Shown: one piece after another, positions 12,908-24,944 of the stretch
How positions within the stretch are numbered: position 1 is the first letter of the stretch
Layout of the letters: each line of letters begins with the position of its first letter
From: Cubamyces lactineus
Taxonomy: Eukaryota > Basidiomycota > Agaricomycetes > Polyporales > Polyporaceae
Assembly: GCA_022376465.1 (NCBI GenBank)
Contig: JACDTU010000009.1
Coordinates: forward strand, 372,001 to 436,000
Direction: 5' to 3'
Length of the DNA: 64,000 nt
Translations under genes and position numbers: made by a program
The notes under the pieces: generated by a model
What the model was told of the DNA's origin: nothing
Databases searched by the model: none
What the model saw: the letters and a program-made list of their open reading frames with translations, nothing else

Positions 12908-15310
12908 ATGCGCACACGACCGGGACTGAAGAGCTGCCTCAAGATTACTCCTCCGATCACCCCAGACCTCAGTGCTGCCTCCAGCCCGTGCGGCTCAGGA
13001 CGTACTTCGCCGTCTCTGACTAGCGATGGCGGTTCCTCTGCGAGTAGCATCGGACGGAAGACGGTTGCGTTCTGTCCTGAAGACGACTTAGAAGAGGTGT
13101 TCTGGGCGGATGAATGGGATCGAACACCCGCTGCGGTCACGCCTAAGCTCTCGTATCAGTGCGTATCGTATTCCTTTGTTCGCATCGCGTCCGCTGTTGC
13201 GCCCCTGCTGTATGCTGCTGCATCGTTATGCTCTACGCTGGATTAGGGCAGACGGCCGGCCGGCGGGCGGGTGGGGGCAATATATGCTGGTTAAGGCAGG
13301 CGACGTCATGGGTGACGGGACGTGCACTCGGCCAACGGTGGACGTCCCCTACGATCATGGCCCCTACACCGGCCGCTGTCTGCCGAGCTCCCCGTTTCTC
13401 GTCTTAGTGCCCTTGCATTCATTCGAGGCCCTCGCTGACCATCTTCTGCTCGCCTGCACAGAGACATTCTCGAGCTCAAGCAGCTCCGTATTTCTCTTCC
13501 TTACTCTCCCCCTCCCCCACCCCCACGCCAACCATTCACGACTTCCCTGCCGTCCGCGGGCCCATCCACCAAGCCTCCCTTCCCAGTGTCGCGTTTCGCG
13601 ACTGGCCCTTCACATACACCCTCAAAGTGGAAGAACCGCTCAGAGCCTCGGCAGTCAGAGGTCGACCCCGAGATCCTACCTTATCTGGACGCAGTTCCAA
13701 TCCGTCTTCTTCCTCTGCTGCCACAGTCTCCTCCTGAGCCTACGCCCGCCGACGTTCCGGAGCCCCATCCGCAGACACCTACACCTACTGCGTCTCCAGA
13801 ACACAGACCTGCACCACCCCCGCCAAGCGAGCCACCAGAGATCAAGATCGAGCCGCCTGCACCCGCACCGCTTTCTAGTCCTCCACCAAAGAAGCACAAT
13901 TTCGCATTTGTGCCGTTGTTGCCTGTGCAGGATCAACCTCAAGTTTCGCCTCCTCCGATCACCGTTCCCAGCGCGCCTGCTCGTCCGAAGAGGACCTTCA
14001 ACATGACATTCCTACCTGTCAACGCAGCACCCGAGCCTACATCCCTGGCGCCAGCTTATGCAACCCCCGCCGCGCCCACCACAGACGCGTCGATGGGAAC
14101 ACCTTCGAGCACCCTGTTGCCATCGTCATCGTTCTCGGTCATCGACAGTGATCCGAAGCCAAATGACGCTGACCGGCTCGCACCCCCTTCACCGACCTCA
14201 CCCTCTTCCTCCTATACGCCCATTGCTAGCACGACCCAGCCACCTGCAGTCATGTCGCCTCCCCCCATGTCTCTGCCCTTGCCCGCCTCCTCTAGATATG
14301 CGCACGCGTTGGAGTCCGACAACGAAACGGAAGCAGATACCACTGACACTTGCGTTTCGGACACGGATGCCGAGAGCGACGCTCCTAGCACGAGCACTTT
14401 CGGAAGCTCGCTGCCCTCACCTCCTTTAGAAGATGATGACGACGACGTGGAGGCTCGCCTCGAGCAACTCAAGCTCGGTACCTCTGAGCACGATCAGGAG
14501 ACTTACGTGCGGATGCAGGATCCGGGCTCATACTTCCCTCCTGTACCTCTCTCCGACACGACCACTGCACCTATCACTATACCGATACACCCGGAGGTCG
14601 TTGATGGTCCTCCGGCTCTACCTAGTGGCCCTGGGCAAACACCACCTCTCTCAGTGCTCTATCCTTCGCCCACGTCGCAGCATCAGCCTCTACTGCCACT
14701 TGACGCAATCTCATCTGCAACTGCTGTCGCGTCAGCGCCATCCATTCCATCATCTCACCCGCTGCCGCCATCCACCTCTTCCTCGGACGACGCCAACATC
14801 GACGTGCCGCCAATACCCATTCTTCCCTCGTTGCCTCTGTCGGTCGCGACGGGCACCAATGAGGACGCGCCGCCGGCAACGCCGCTGTCAATGAGTAACG
14901 CGCTGAAGAAGAAACTCATGCTCGAGGCCTTGCCCAGTCCCGCTCTCGTCCCACCATCTCCGTTCGAGCTAGAACCGCTCGGCTCCATCGACGCCAGTCC
15001 GACGCCCGCCCCGGCAGATTCTTCTTCGCACGACAGATTGACCGTCGCAGAGATCAAGGCAGGCGTGCTGTCGGGTGCTGCGGACCGTCTCTCGGAGAAG
15101 CTCGCAGCACTCTCGGTGGCGGCGAACGAATCCCGCGCGGCGTTCATGGGTGCAGACACCCCCAACGACTCGCCGCTGCTTACTTTGGAGAGCATGCGCG
15201 ATGCGTGGGATGCCAGTGCGCGGGTCGGGTTGGGTGTGGGCGTGGAAGTGGGCGAACGGTTGTCCATGGGCGCGCTGTCGCCTAGCCTCAGTCGAAGACG
15301 CTCTTCATGA
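12908..15310 (+). CDS. Proline/serine-rich protein with SCLK and RKTVAFC motifs, function unknown
   Basis: Exons 12908-13158 and 13462-15310 give 699 aa. The 303-bp intron has donor GTGCGT and acceptor CTGCACAG, and splicing joins LSYQ to DILELKQLRISLPYSPP in frame. The N-terminus reads LKSCLKITPP (about residues 6-15), then RKTVAFCPEDD (about 50-60) and ADEWDRTP. The rest is almost wholly Pro/Ser/Thr-rich and likely disordered, with an acidic stretch around 14425-14450 and a short helical region near the C-terminus. The [RK]xVxF pattern resembles a protein-phosphatase-1 docking site, which is inference. The smaller gene at 23566-24103 has the same motif pair. The start was taken at 12908 because it follows a pyrimidine-rich leader and gives the SCLK start; the frame stays open further upstream. 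No function is assigned. Confidence 0.75.
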
Positions 15311-18300
15311 GCCTAGAACTGCGAGGAGTCGGGCGATGGTGCGCTGCGTTATAGGTGTCGGGAGCTGCGCGCGACGATTTATAGCTCGCTGTGGCTCGCA
15401 ACGCCTGCGCCTTAATGCTTGGCCGAGTTGTGTTTTGGCAGCTTGGCGGCGGCCTTGGCTGCATACCGTGTCACCTATTCCGAGGGCTTCCCCATCTTCA
15501 TCCCTGTTCTTTCATGCTAATTACGGCGATCGTACGACTTCACTTCTATAGGTCTACGTGCCATCCTCTTGCACATTCCCGTCGCAATTTATCCCCCGAC
15601 ACACGCACAACGCTTCGGTCCCGTTCCTCTCATATCTTTTAGTACTCTATCAACTATACATTATTCCAAGATATCTGTGTTCGCCTCTGTTCTCGTCTTC
15701 ATCTTTGTCTCTGCCCCTCTCTCTATCTCTCGCCTGTTTTGTACACACCTTCGCCTCATCATCCACCTACATACGGCCGTCATCCATCGCAGCACCACCA
15801 CCATCATTACAGCGACTCACCCATGCATGTTGTCCCCTACATATTCCCTCTAGCATATATCTCATCCATCCGCTATTCTGCAGCCTGCCGTGCACCTCCT
15901 CTGCCCTGCCCTGCCCTCTCCTCTATCATCCACCGCCCGCGCCTCGTGCGCACAGCCCGCCACCTGTGGATGTGTAGCTAGGGCATCGAGCATCCTCTCC
16001 ACCGCGCCGTCCGGACGCTAGCTAGTATCCCCCTCATTTACTCATCCAGCTTGTAGATCTTGAGCTTGCCTGCCTCGACTGTTCGTTTTTCTGTGCGTTG
16101 TATCCAGCCTCCTTTGTATATATATAGACTCGCACACGTTTATGCATACATCCAGTTTCGAATGCGTCTGTACTTGTGAGCACGCGTTCAGTTTAATGTT
16201 TGTGAGGCGCACGCACTGCGCGCGGTCGACGAGCTCGAGGGCTTCGACATCCAGGTTGCGCGCGCGAGGCAGCTGAGGGGCGGCTGACAGTAGCGAGCTG
16301 GCCCGTTGCAGTATTGGAAGCTCGTTTGCACGATCACCGGCCACGCCAAGCCTCTCCTAGGATCCGCACCATCGCGCGGATGTACACCTTCGAAACCACC
16401 ACGTCCGATGCGCATGCCCCGCGTCCAGGCGCGACTGGCGCGGACTCCCTGGGACCCCACGCCATGGGCCCATTACATTACAGCTGCCCACGACCAACGG
16501 CAAACGACCAATCGGATCCGGGGCACGCTGTAGGCTGGGATCAGGGTCCTTCCTTATTGTCCCTCCTCTGAGCTTCTCGCGCGTGCTCGCGAACCAGCGG
16601 AGACTGGACAGGGAAACAAGGAAGGAAGACACGGGGAGACTCCGACGCTATGCCGCTTCCTACAGTGTCATGCGGCGGCTGGAATGTTCGGGCTGCCCGC
16701 TCCGGCGATGTGCGCGATAGAACCACTGGCCAGTACGTACGTACTTACTGGCTCCGGTGGCGTCTGGCTGGGTGAGACGAGGAACTGCGCGCTTGTGGGC
16801 TCGAGGTGATGGTGATCCTGCAGGCAGCAGCGGTTAGTGCTCTGCTATAGGAGGTGCGTTGCCGCGGAGGCGTATGAGAGGCGGCACGGTGGCACGTACG
16901 GTGCGAGGCGTGCGGGCGTGTGCAGCCATCGATAGGCACGCCGGATGAGTTGGCGAGACCGCTGACGTTTTGTGGGTCCACTTTCTCATGCCGGACGGAT
17001 ATGGACGAAGGGCCGAGTCATGTGTAGGCGAGTGTGGGCTATCGTCGCTGGACGGCTGCACAATGGTCAAACAATACGGTAGCTCATAGCAACGCCTCCA
17101 TGGCTGTTTGGAGGCACGGGAGATTGATGCTGTTGCGCTGGGAGCTCGGTAAAGAGACGTTTGTTCAGGACGTGTGTTTGTGCGGATGGCGGCTGACCAC
17201 TCCCTTTCAATTATGACTGACAGGCACCGCCGGATTTGGAAGGATATGCTCCGGATTAGGCAGGATATCTAGTTCGCCTCCCCCTGCCCCGATCCGTTCA
17301 GAAGCACGGGCGGAGTTGCAAGCTGTCCTCGTATGCCGCGCCGTGCAGCGCATAAAAGGGCCCCAAGTCCGCAACATATCCCTTCCCCCAGCTCCCCTTC
17401 CCTCTGCCTCCGTGAGTGTGTGAGTCTCGCTGCTGCGATGATCGTCGCCGTCGTCGCCCATGCCCCCTGCTTTCACGCCGCAGTGGGGCTGCTTATTCGT
17501 GAGGTGTTGTGTGGTGAGTGCTCGACGCCACATGCTTGTTCGCTACTGCCGCTAATGACACCACATTCTTTCCCTGCGCCGTGTAGATCTTCCTTTCGGC
17601 GCGCGAGAACCTGCGTGAGCTGCCTGCCTGAAGACGCGTGACTGCAAGAATCCGTGTGCCGCAAGATCTCTGCCCGTTAGTCTACTCACTTCTCTTTGTT
17701 ACCTCTTCGCTACTTTCGGCCCCTGCGGGGGCTTGGGTCTGGGGCCTGATGTTTCTTACCTCTGTCCGTTTCTCTTCTCTGCTCTAGGTGTGCCACACTC
17801 AAGCTTCCTCGACACTCGACGCTCTGGAACTCCTGGGACTCGGCTCGGAAGCGTCTGCGGCTGGAACGAACTCGGCTGGTCTCAACTTGAACGAAGGCGG
17901 CTCTGGTGGCGGCAGCACCCTTGCGCAGCGGATCAGCATCTCCCTTTCTCTGGTCGACGTCTGCGCCACATGGGGCGAGCTCTTTCCCCCATTCGGGTGT
18001 GTGCGCTGCTGTGTTCACGTCTGCGACCCGGGGCAGGCGTGGGCATAGCAGTGTCGGCCCCTCAGCAAGTCCTTGCACTTTCCGGATCGATTACGCCTGC
18101 CTCAAAGACACCTCAGCATCACTCCACATTCTCAGCGTCCAACCTACACGCCAAGACGTCGTGTGCACCATCTCTTAGCCCGCGCAGTCCATCGTCAGTA
18201 CCGTCAGCATCATCAGCACGTCAGCATCCTCGCATCGTCAGCACCGTCAGCATTGTCCTCATCGTGAGCTCGTCGTAGTTTGGCCACTGGACTCGGATGT

Positions 18301-19612
18301 CGTAAGGTAGCTCATGGGCAGGGGTTGCGACTGGCTCTCGGACGTTTGGTGGCGCGTGGGTCTCAACATCCACGCGACCGGGGGGAGTTTTGGCCGACCG
18401 CTCGGGGCAACCAGCGGCGGCATGCCTGCGACCTTCGAAGACCCGTAGAGGGCAGGGCGGACGTATGTTATCTACGACGCACCAAAGGCCAGGTTATACC
18501 CCAACGTCCTCCCTTAAATGGGCGGAGAGTCGGTTTGCGCTCTTGTACCATCTTTGGTGGAAGAATATATAAAATTGAATAATTACAGTCTGCGTGAGCG
18601 TGATTATGCATGGTTGACGAGGTGGCAACGCTTTTAAGAAAGCCCTTGTTTGTGACACAGTGCAGCAGCTGCCCGAGCTGCCGGTGTACTAGAAGTTGTC
18701 GCTGCAGTGGCGTGTGGAATCTTTGCAGATGATGGCCTACAACTATGGTCACTCGGAGCCATCTAGTATGTCTGAAGCCTACACAAGCTGGCGGTAGGAC
18801 GAAGCACAATTGATATCCTACTACGACGAGTGGAGGGCACAGCAGTTGAGAGGAGACAAGCCGTGCCACTGGCTGCCACTGGGTGGAGGAGGGTCTTGGC
18901 GGCTGACGCCCGTAACTGAGTACCGCACCGGTGATGGGTCACCCTCAAAACGCAAGGGCACCCGTTCCTGTCTCCTCCCATCTCTGCTCTCTCCATGCCC
19001 TCTATCCTGCCTGTTTTTCCCTCTTTTTTCTCGAATTCGTTGCCATCCATCGTTGTAACAAAGGATATGACCCCGACACCTGTCCACGTGCCTCCCTCGC
19101 CCCTGCAATATCTCGCTTAGGAGGCCTCTCTTCCCTGCAGGGCTCTCTCACCGTCTAGAATTCTGTGCTATGTACGAGACCCAGATAGCAATGAAACTGC
19201 TCTTCTCTCGCAATGTGCACCCGCAAGCAGGCCCTTTGCTCGCCACCGTCACTGTCGCCGCTGCCGCGCCTGCGGACTAGCTGACTCAGCGTCAGTGAGA
19301 ACCACCGGTTGTTCGGGTGCGTGCGGTACGCCCTCCCGCCGCTGCCTCAGCGTGGTCCGTGCGCGATGGCCATGACGCCGCTGCGTCTGCCCGTGTTTGC
19401 ATTCTAGGTAAGCCGCGGCCTATAGTGAGTCCCACGCGTCGCCTGCAGCGCTCTATACTCGTGTGGCGTGTCCTGCGGCCGCTCCGCCCTTCACATTCTT
19501 CTCGCCGCGTGCTGCTACTTAAAGACACCGCGTGCACCGATCTTGCCGTCTGACCACTACCAGCACGACTTGAACCACAAACCACGATTACGAATATTCA
19601 ACGAACATAGCC
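15311..19612. other. Intergenic, no recognisable gene; promoter of the copper ATPase at its right end
   Basis: The first 700 bases look like a 3' UTR and are strongly pyrimidine-rich at 15560-15960. Between 16 and 19 kb only short, low-complexity open frames occur, with no family match. The right end is the upstream region of the P1B-ATPase. It contains single matches to short copper/metal element words: TGCACCC near 19216 and TTTGCTC at 19235-19241. Words this short are expected by chance, so a regulatory role is only suggested. Confidence 0.45.
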
Positions 19613-22600
19613 ATGGGAGGGTGTTGTAACGACTGCGCTAGCGATGGGGACGCTCAGAGCGTGCAGGGCGAACCTACGGAGGCGAAGAGGACGTCCGTGG
19701 ACGCTGGGAGAGGTACCGAGCCGGGCTGTTGTGAGGGCTCGAGCTGTGGATGCGACGGTCAGTCCTCCCTCGTGCCTCTTTTCGTCTCTCTTAACTCATT
19801 GCTGCCCCGCACCTCGGCATACAACTGGTTAGATTCATGCTTTGACGAACTGGCGAGGGTTATATGCGCTGACGACGACAATCACCTGCACGACAAAGAC
19901 CATCCGACGTCTAGCGGCTCCAACTCCCATGACCATGCCGCCTCCGACACCTGCGGCAACGACGGCGAGACGAAATGTAAGTTACTGTCTGTCTTAATCC
20001 GCGCAATCCACCCGCTCATGACTACATAGCTGCCTCTGATTGTACTTGCTGCGAGGAAGAGGAGGACGTGGCCAGCACTCAAGAGGACGGTATCAATAAA
20101 TGCCTTCCCGTCCATGTTCCGACCAGTACCTGCGGGGGCTCTGGACTCCGGAAACGTACCGTGGCCAAGGCTTCCCATTCTGCGTCCGCATATCCGAAAG
20201 AAGCATGTGGCGAACACCGCTCTATCGCACGTAGCCGCTACAACGACACCCTCGCTGCGTTCGGATGCGTGTGCAAGGCGCTCCTCGCGCGCGGGCTGAG
20301 CTCGTGTTGCAGCAACCCCCTTGGAGGCAGCCGTGGTAAGGCAGTAGCCCGTTCGACTTCGAGCAAGCACGGTGCCCGCCTCGTGGCCCGTGGCCGCATC
20401 TCGTGCGAGAGCTCCCGGCGCTCTTCGGTCGACTCATGCTGTGGGAAGAGCGACTGTGGGAAGCCGGCCTTGAGCATTCGCAGCCTCTCGTATCGCGGTC
20501 ACGCCGATGTCCAGTCGCTCAAATCGGAGAAGGCGAAGTCGTGTGCGTCTCTCGACGGCTGCTGTGGCGAAGGAGCATCTGAATGCGGAGACGAAGGCGA
20601 CCAGGCAGACGAGAAGAAAGGCGAGCATGTTGCGATCGATATGGTTACGGAGAAGGCCTTGGGGGCGTTGGACGAACACCTCGTACTGGCGATCAAGGGC
20701 ATGACCTGCACTGGATGCGAGAACAAGCTTATTCGCACCCTGGCCGGTATCGCAACCATCCGCAACGCCAAGACCAGCTTGGTGTTATGCCGTGCTGAGT
20801 TCGACTTTGACAAGAGCGCTACTGACATCGACACGCTCGTACGCCTTATTGAGCAGCGCTCTGGCTTCTCGGCGGAGGTCATGAAGGCTGGCTCCATGCG
20901 CGAGCTGACGGTGACGGTGGCCCCAAACTTCCTCGAGAAGATGCTCTCTATGCCACTACCTGCCGGAGTGGATAACGCTGTCCAGCATAGCAAGGATGCT
21001 GTCACGTTGAAGTATGATCCGAACGTTGTGGGTGCCCGTGAAGTCCTGGAGCTGTACGATGCATTCTCTCCGGTGCTTGCGCCAGAACCTCAGGATCCAG
21101 CCCTGGCCGCCGGAGCCAAGCACATTCGCTCGCTCGCTCTCCGTACCGCGCTCTCTGTGGCTCTGACGATCCCGGTGCTCATCATGACCTGGGCCCCGCT
21201 GCCTCCCCACCCGCGCGCGTACGCTATCGCGTCCCTCATTCTGGCAACGATCGTCCAGACTGTGATCACCGGCCCGTTCTACGTGAGCTCCTTCAGGAGC
21301 CTGCTGTTCTCGCGCTTGGTCGAGACGGAGCTGCTCATCGTCCTCAGTACGACTACGGCATACGTCTACTCCGTGGTGGCGTTCGCGTACGAGATGCTTG
21401 GCCGGCCGCTTTCTACTGGACAGTTCTTCGAGACCAGCACTCTGCTTGTTACGCTCATTATGGTCGGTCAGGTCGTGAGCGCTGTCGCGCGCCAACGCGC
21501 GATCGAGGCTATCTCCATCCGGTCTTTGCAGGAACGCACCGCGCGGGTCATCTCACCGGATGGGACGGAACAGGTTGTCGATGTCCGGCTCTTGCAGTAC
21601 GACGACAAGTTTCAGGTCCTCCCTGACTCGGCCATCATCACGGACGGGGTCGTCGTTTCCGGCACCAGCACGGTCGACGAGTCAATGATGACTGGCGAAT
21701 CTCGTCCTGTCGAGAAGACTACGGGGGACACCGTCATCGCAGGCACGCACAACGGTCCTAGCACACTCGTGATCAAGGTGACGCGTCTGCCCGGGGAGAA
21801 CACCATCAGCGAGATCGCAGGCATGGTCGACGACGCTCGGTTCTCGCGCGCACGCGTGCAGGAGGCGGTCGATTGGATCTGTGGCTGGTTTGTGCCCGTC
21901 GTGCTCGTGCTCGCGATCATTACCTTCGTCGTCTGGCTCGCCGTCGGCATCGCCGTGCGCAAGCAGTCCTCAGGCGAGGCCGCCGTCGCGGCGCTTACCT
22001 ACGCCATCTCTGTCCTAGCAATCTCGTGTCCCTGCGCGATTGGGCTCGCCGTGCCCATGGTCATCCTCATCGCGGGCGGCGTAGGGGCAAAGCTCGGGCT
22101 CGTGTTCAAGGCGGCGACGACGATTGAGCAGGTGCGCAAGGTCACGCACGTTGTTCTAGACAAGACGGGAACGGTGACGCAGGGCCGGCTCTCTGTCGTC
22201 AGCCGCTTCATGGACGATTCGACAGGCGTTGACGTACGCGCGGCTGTGGTCGGCCTTGTTGCGTCCAGCCGCCATCCGGTCGCTCGTGCTATCGCTACGG
22301 ATCTTGAGTCCTTCGATTCTGAGGCGTCCAGCGGCGACATCGTCGAGAACGTGGAAGTTGTGGTAGGAAAGGGCATGCAGGGAACACTACTCGGACAGCC
22401 GCTCCGCGGCGGAAGCGCAGCCTGGTTGGGATTAGAATCGCACCCAGCGGTGCAGCCTCTCCTGTCCCAAGGCCTCACCACCTTCTGCGTCGTCCACGGC
22501 ACGCGCCTGATCGCCGCATTTGGACTGTCCGACACCATCCGCCCCGAAGCGCGCTCGGTTTTGCAAGCTCTCGCCAAACGCCAGATCCGCGTCTCTATCC

Positions 22601-23124
22601 TCAGCGGAGACCACGCTGCCGCCGTCTACCGCGTCGCATCGGACCTCGGGATCCCAGCTGAGCGCGTCCGCGCGGGCTGTCTTCCTGCGGACAAGCAGGC
22701 GTACATCAAGGAGCTTGCTGCGCAGGGAGAGACGGTGCTCTTCTGTGGGGACGGTACGAACGACGCCGTTGCGCTCGCCCAAGCAGCGATCGGGGTGCAC
22801 CTCCACACTGGGGACAACGGTGCCGGCGCGGGGTCGAGCGTGGCGGCGTCGGCTGCAGCGGACGTCGTGCTCACGCGTCCGGATCTGGGTGGGATCATGA
22901 CGCTGCTCGAGCTGAGCGACGCGGTCGCGCGGCGGATCGCGCTCAACTTTGCGTGGTCGTTCGTGTACAATCTGGTCGCGATCCTGCTCGCGGCGGGCGC
23001 GTTCGTGCATGCGCGCGTGCCCCCGGCGTATGCGGGCCTGGGCGAGGTCGTGAGCGTGCTGCCGGTCGTGCTTGTTGCGGTGCAGCTGCGGTGGTTCAAG
23101 CCGTCTGCTAGACTGTCTGAGTGA
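19613..23124 (+). CDS. Copper-transporting P1B-type ATPase, CrpA-like, cysteine-rich N-terminus
   Basis: An ATP-driven heavy-metal pump of the copper type, expected to export Cu(I) across a membrane. Exons 19613-19757, 19833-19976 and 20030-23124 give 1127 aa. The first about 200 residues are cysteine-rich (CCNDC, CCEGSSCGC, CTCC, SCCGKSDCGK, GCCGEG). One heavy-metal-associated domain carries GMTCTGC near residue 320. Pump hallmarks follow in order: actuator TGES near 650, CPC in the membrane helix near 762, DKTGT phosphorylation site near 806, SSRHP, and GDGTND near 1002. About eight membrane helices are visible. The long last frame lacks an ATG at its start, so the upstream exons are needed. 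Intron 1 is 75 bp and in frame, so it might be retained. The Cys-rich leader plus a single GMTCxxC domain resembles the fungal copper-resistance exporter CrpA rather than the Golgi pump Ccc2; that subtype is inference. Confidence 0.92.
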
Positions 23125-23565
23125 GACTCGGGTTCGGTGTTTGGTGTGCGGATTCCGTATAGCGTCCCGTGGGTTCTGTGGTACCGACTGAGTTTGCGAT
23201 AGATTCCATGGATGCGTTGCTTGACGCACGCATGCCTACAGGATGTCGTGTTCGATTTGACTGGTCTTTGTTCTAGACGACTCGAGATGACTTGATGTAT
23301 GTATGACTTACGTTCCTTCACGATGTGTAATGCGAGATATGTTGCACCGGTAGGGATACTCGTGATCAGACACGTATGATAAACGAACGAATGCATACAC
23401 AGTACAGTAAGTATAGTACAAACAAAAACGCACAAAGGGGTAGGTGGCAAGGGTAAAATGTCCGTAAACCGAACCATAGCACATCTGACCGAGCATGATG
23501 AGAGAGGGAGGCTGGTGATACATATTACACACACGGCGTGTTGGGCCATGCCGGAAACGCGAGGA

Positions 23566-24103
23566 CTAAAACTCCTCCTCGTCCTCGTCTTCCTCCTCGA
23601 CGGAGGATATTGAGCCGCGTCGGGAGGCGGGAGGCGAGTAGGGTGAGTCGATGCGCAGAGCCTCGGCGCATGCTCCTATCGCAGGCATACCAGTCAGGTT
23701 CTGCGACTTTCACATTGAGCAAGAAGGAAGGAGACTCACTGAAGATGCGCACGACCTGCTTGCGAGCCTGCTTGCAGAGCGGGTCGGTGACGGGGTAGAA
23801 CACCCGCACGTCGTCCTCCTCGCAGAAGCTGACGGACTTGCGCCTCGTCCGCGGTGCGGGCCCGTAGCCGTAGTCCGCGAACGACGGGGGCGACTCCGAG
23901 TTAGAGCTGCTGCTGTGGTCGCTCGCCGTGTCGGAGTCGGTGTAGAAGACGGGACTGGTGGACACGGATGCTGCGCGGGCGCGGGCGCTGGGGGCGGCGC
24001 CGTCGAGGAAGAGAGCGCGGGTGCCAGTCGGTGTCCCGGAGAAGGAGTTGCGCTTGAGGCAGCTCTTGGCCGGGGGAGGGGATGGGGACGGGGACGGTGG
24101 CAT
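23566..24103 (-). CDS. Small protein with SCLK and RRKSVSFC motifs, function unknown
   Basis: Two exons on the minus strand, 24103-23740 and 23675-23566, with a 64-bp GTGAGT..TAG intron, give 157 aa. The N-terminus is Pro/Ser-rich and reads AKSCLKRNSF (about 12-21). RRKSVSFCEEDDVRVFYPV follows at about 85-103, and the C-terminus ends in an acidic tail of Glu and Asp. Without splicing the frame would lose the acidic end. The motif pair mirrors that of the 12908-15310 gene, and the two genes flank the copper ATPase. KSVSF matches the [RK]xVxF pattern of phosphatase-1 docking sites; this is only a pattern match. The gene is divergent from the EngB-type GTPase and tail-to-tail with the ATPase (441 bp apart). 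Confidence 0.75.
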
Positions 24104-24944
24104 GGTGGTGGTGGATGGAGGGAGAGGTCGATGGTGAATTGTGAATGAGGAATGAGGATGGTTATACGGCCAATGCGGGTTGAGCGGGCTTATGCTAGTT
24201 CTTGCCTAAGCAGGAGCCGGGCTCAGGAGTGAAAACGAGAGAAAGGTTTGTCGATGCGACTAGAAGCAACAGAAGCACAGAGGGAATGAGCGCTGTGCGA
24301 AAGGGGGTTCGTAGTGGGCTGAAACAATAAAAAGCGATGGTTTGAAGTGCAAAGGTGACCTCCCACGAGAGCGAGGACGCACGAGCCTTATAGACCGCGC
24401 AGCCCCATCCGCGCACCAGGAAATTCGAAGAAAACGTTGGCGCATCCGAGCGCAGCTGGTCGGGCTAGCGAGTCGCGATGCGGGGTCGTGTCCGACGCCG
24501 ATGTGCCATGTGTCGCGGATGCCGGCGGATGTGATCGGGCGTGTGTGGGGTAGAGCCCGACGAGCGAGTTCCCCGCAACCGTTCGCGAAGCGGAGATGGC
24601 TCGAGGCGCTATTCCCGCTGAATTCCTAGCGGTAGAAGAGAGCGGACATGTCGCGCAATTTTCTGGGAGGAATTTCTGTGAGACTATGTTCAGTGCTAGT
24701 AGCACGGACAGTGGTACTTAGAGGACGGTAGTCACAGGCGGATCGAGTATGCAGTGATCGAGTTCGAAACTAGCCTAGGGCGTCTAATTATACTCAGCAG
24801 CCGCTGCGGGCGCTTCTATATGGACCCACAATGTCGGCGCTTGCGCCCTCTGCAGAATCGTCATCTGGGTCAAGTCGATCGTATCCCAAACGCAGTCCGC
24901 TCTAGTTCAGGCTGTGCATAGCTCACAGGCTTGGCTGGCTGGGT
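24104..24944. promoter_or_regulatory. Shared upstream region of two divergent genes
   Basis: About 840 bases between the start of the minus-strand SCLK protein and the plus-strand EngB-type GTPase. No coding potential is recognised. It must hold both promoters, but no specific element could be identified. Confidence 0.4.

Noticed and set aside
19216..19241. Metal-response words TGCACCC and TTTGCTC upstream of the copper ATPase
   Set aside because: Seven-base words occur by chance at this distance; noted in the intergenic entry but not called as sites.
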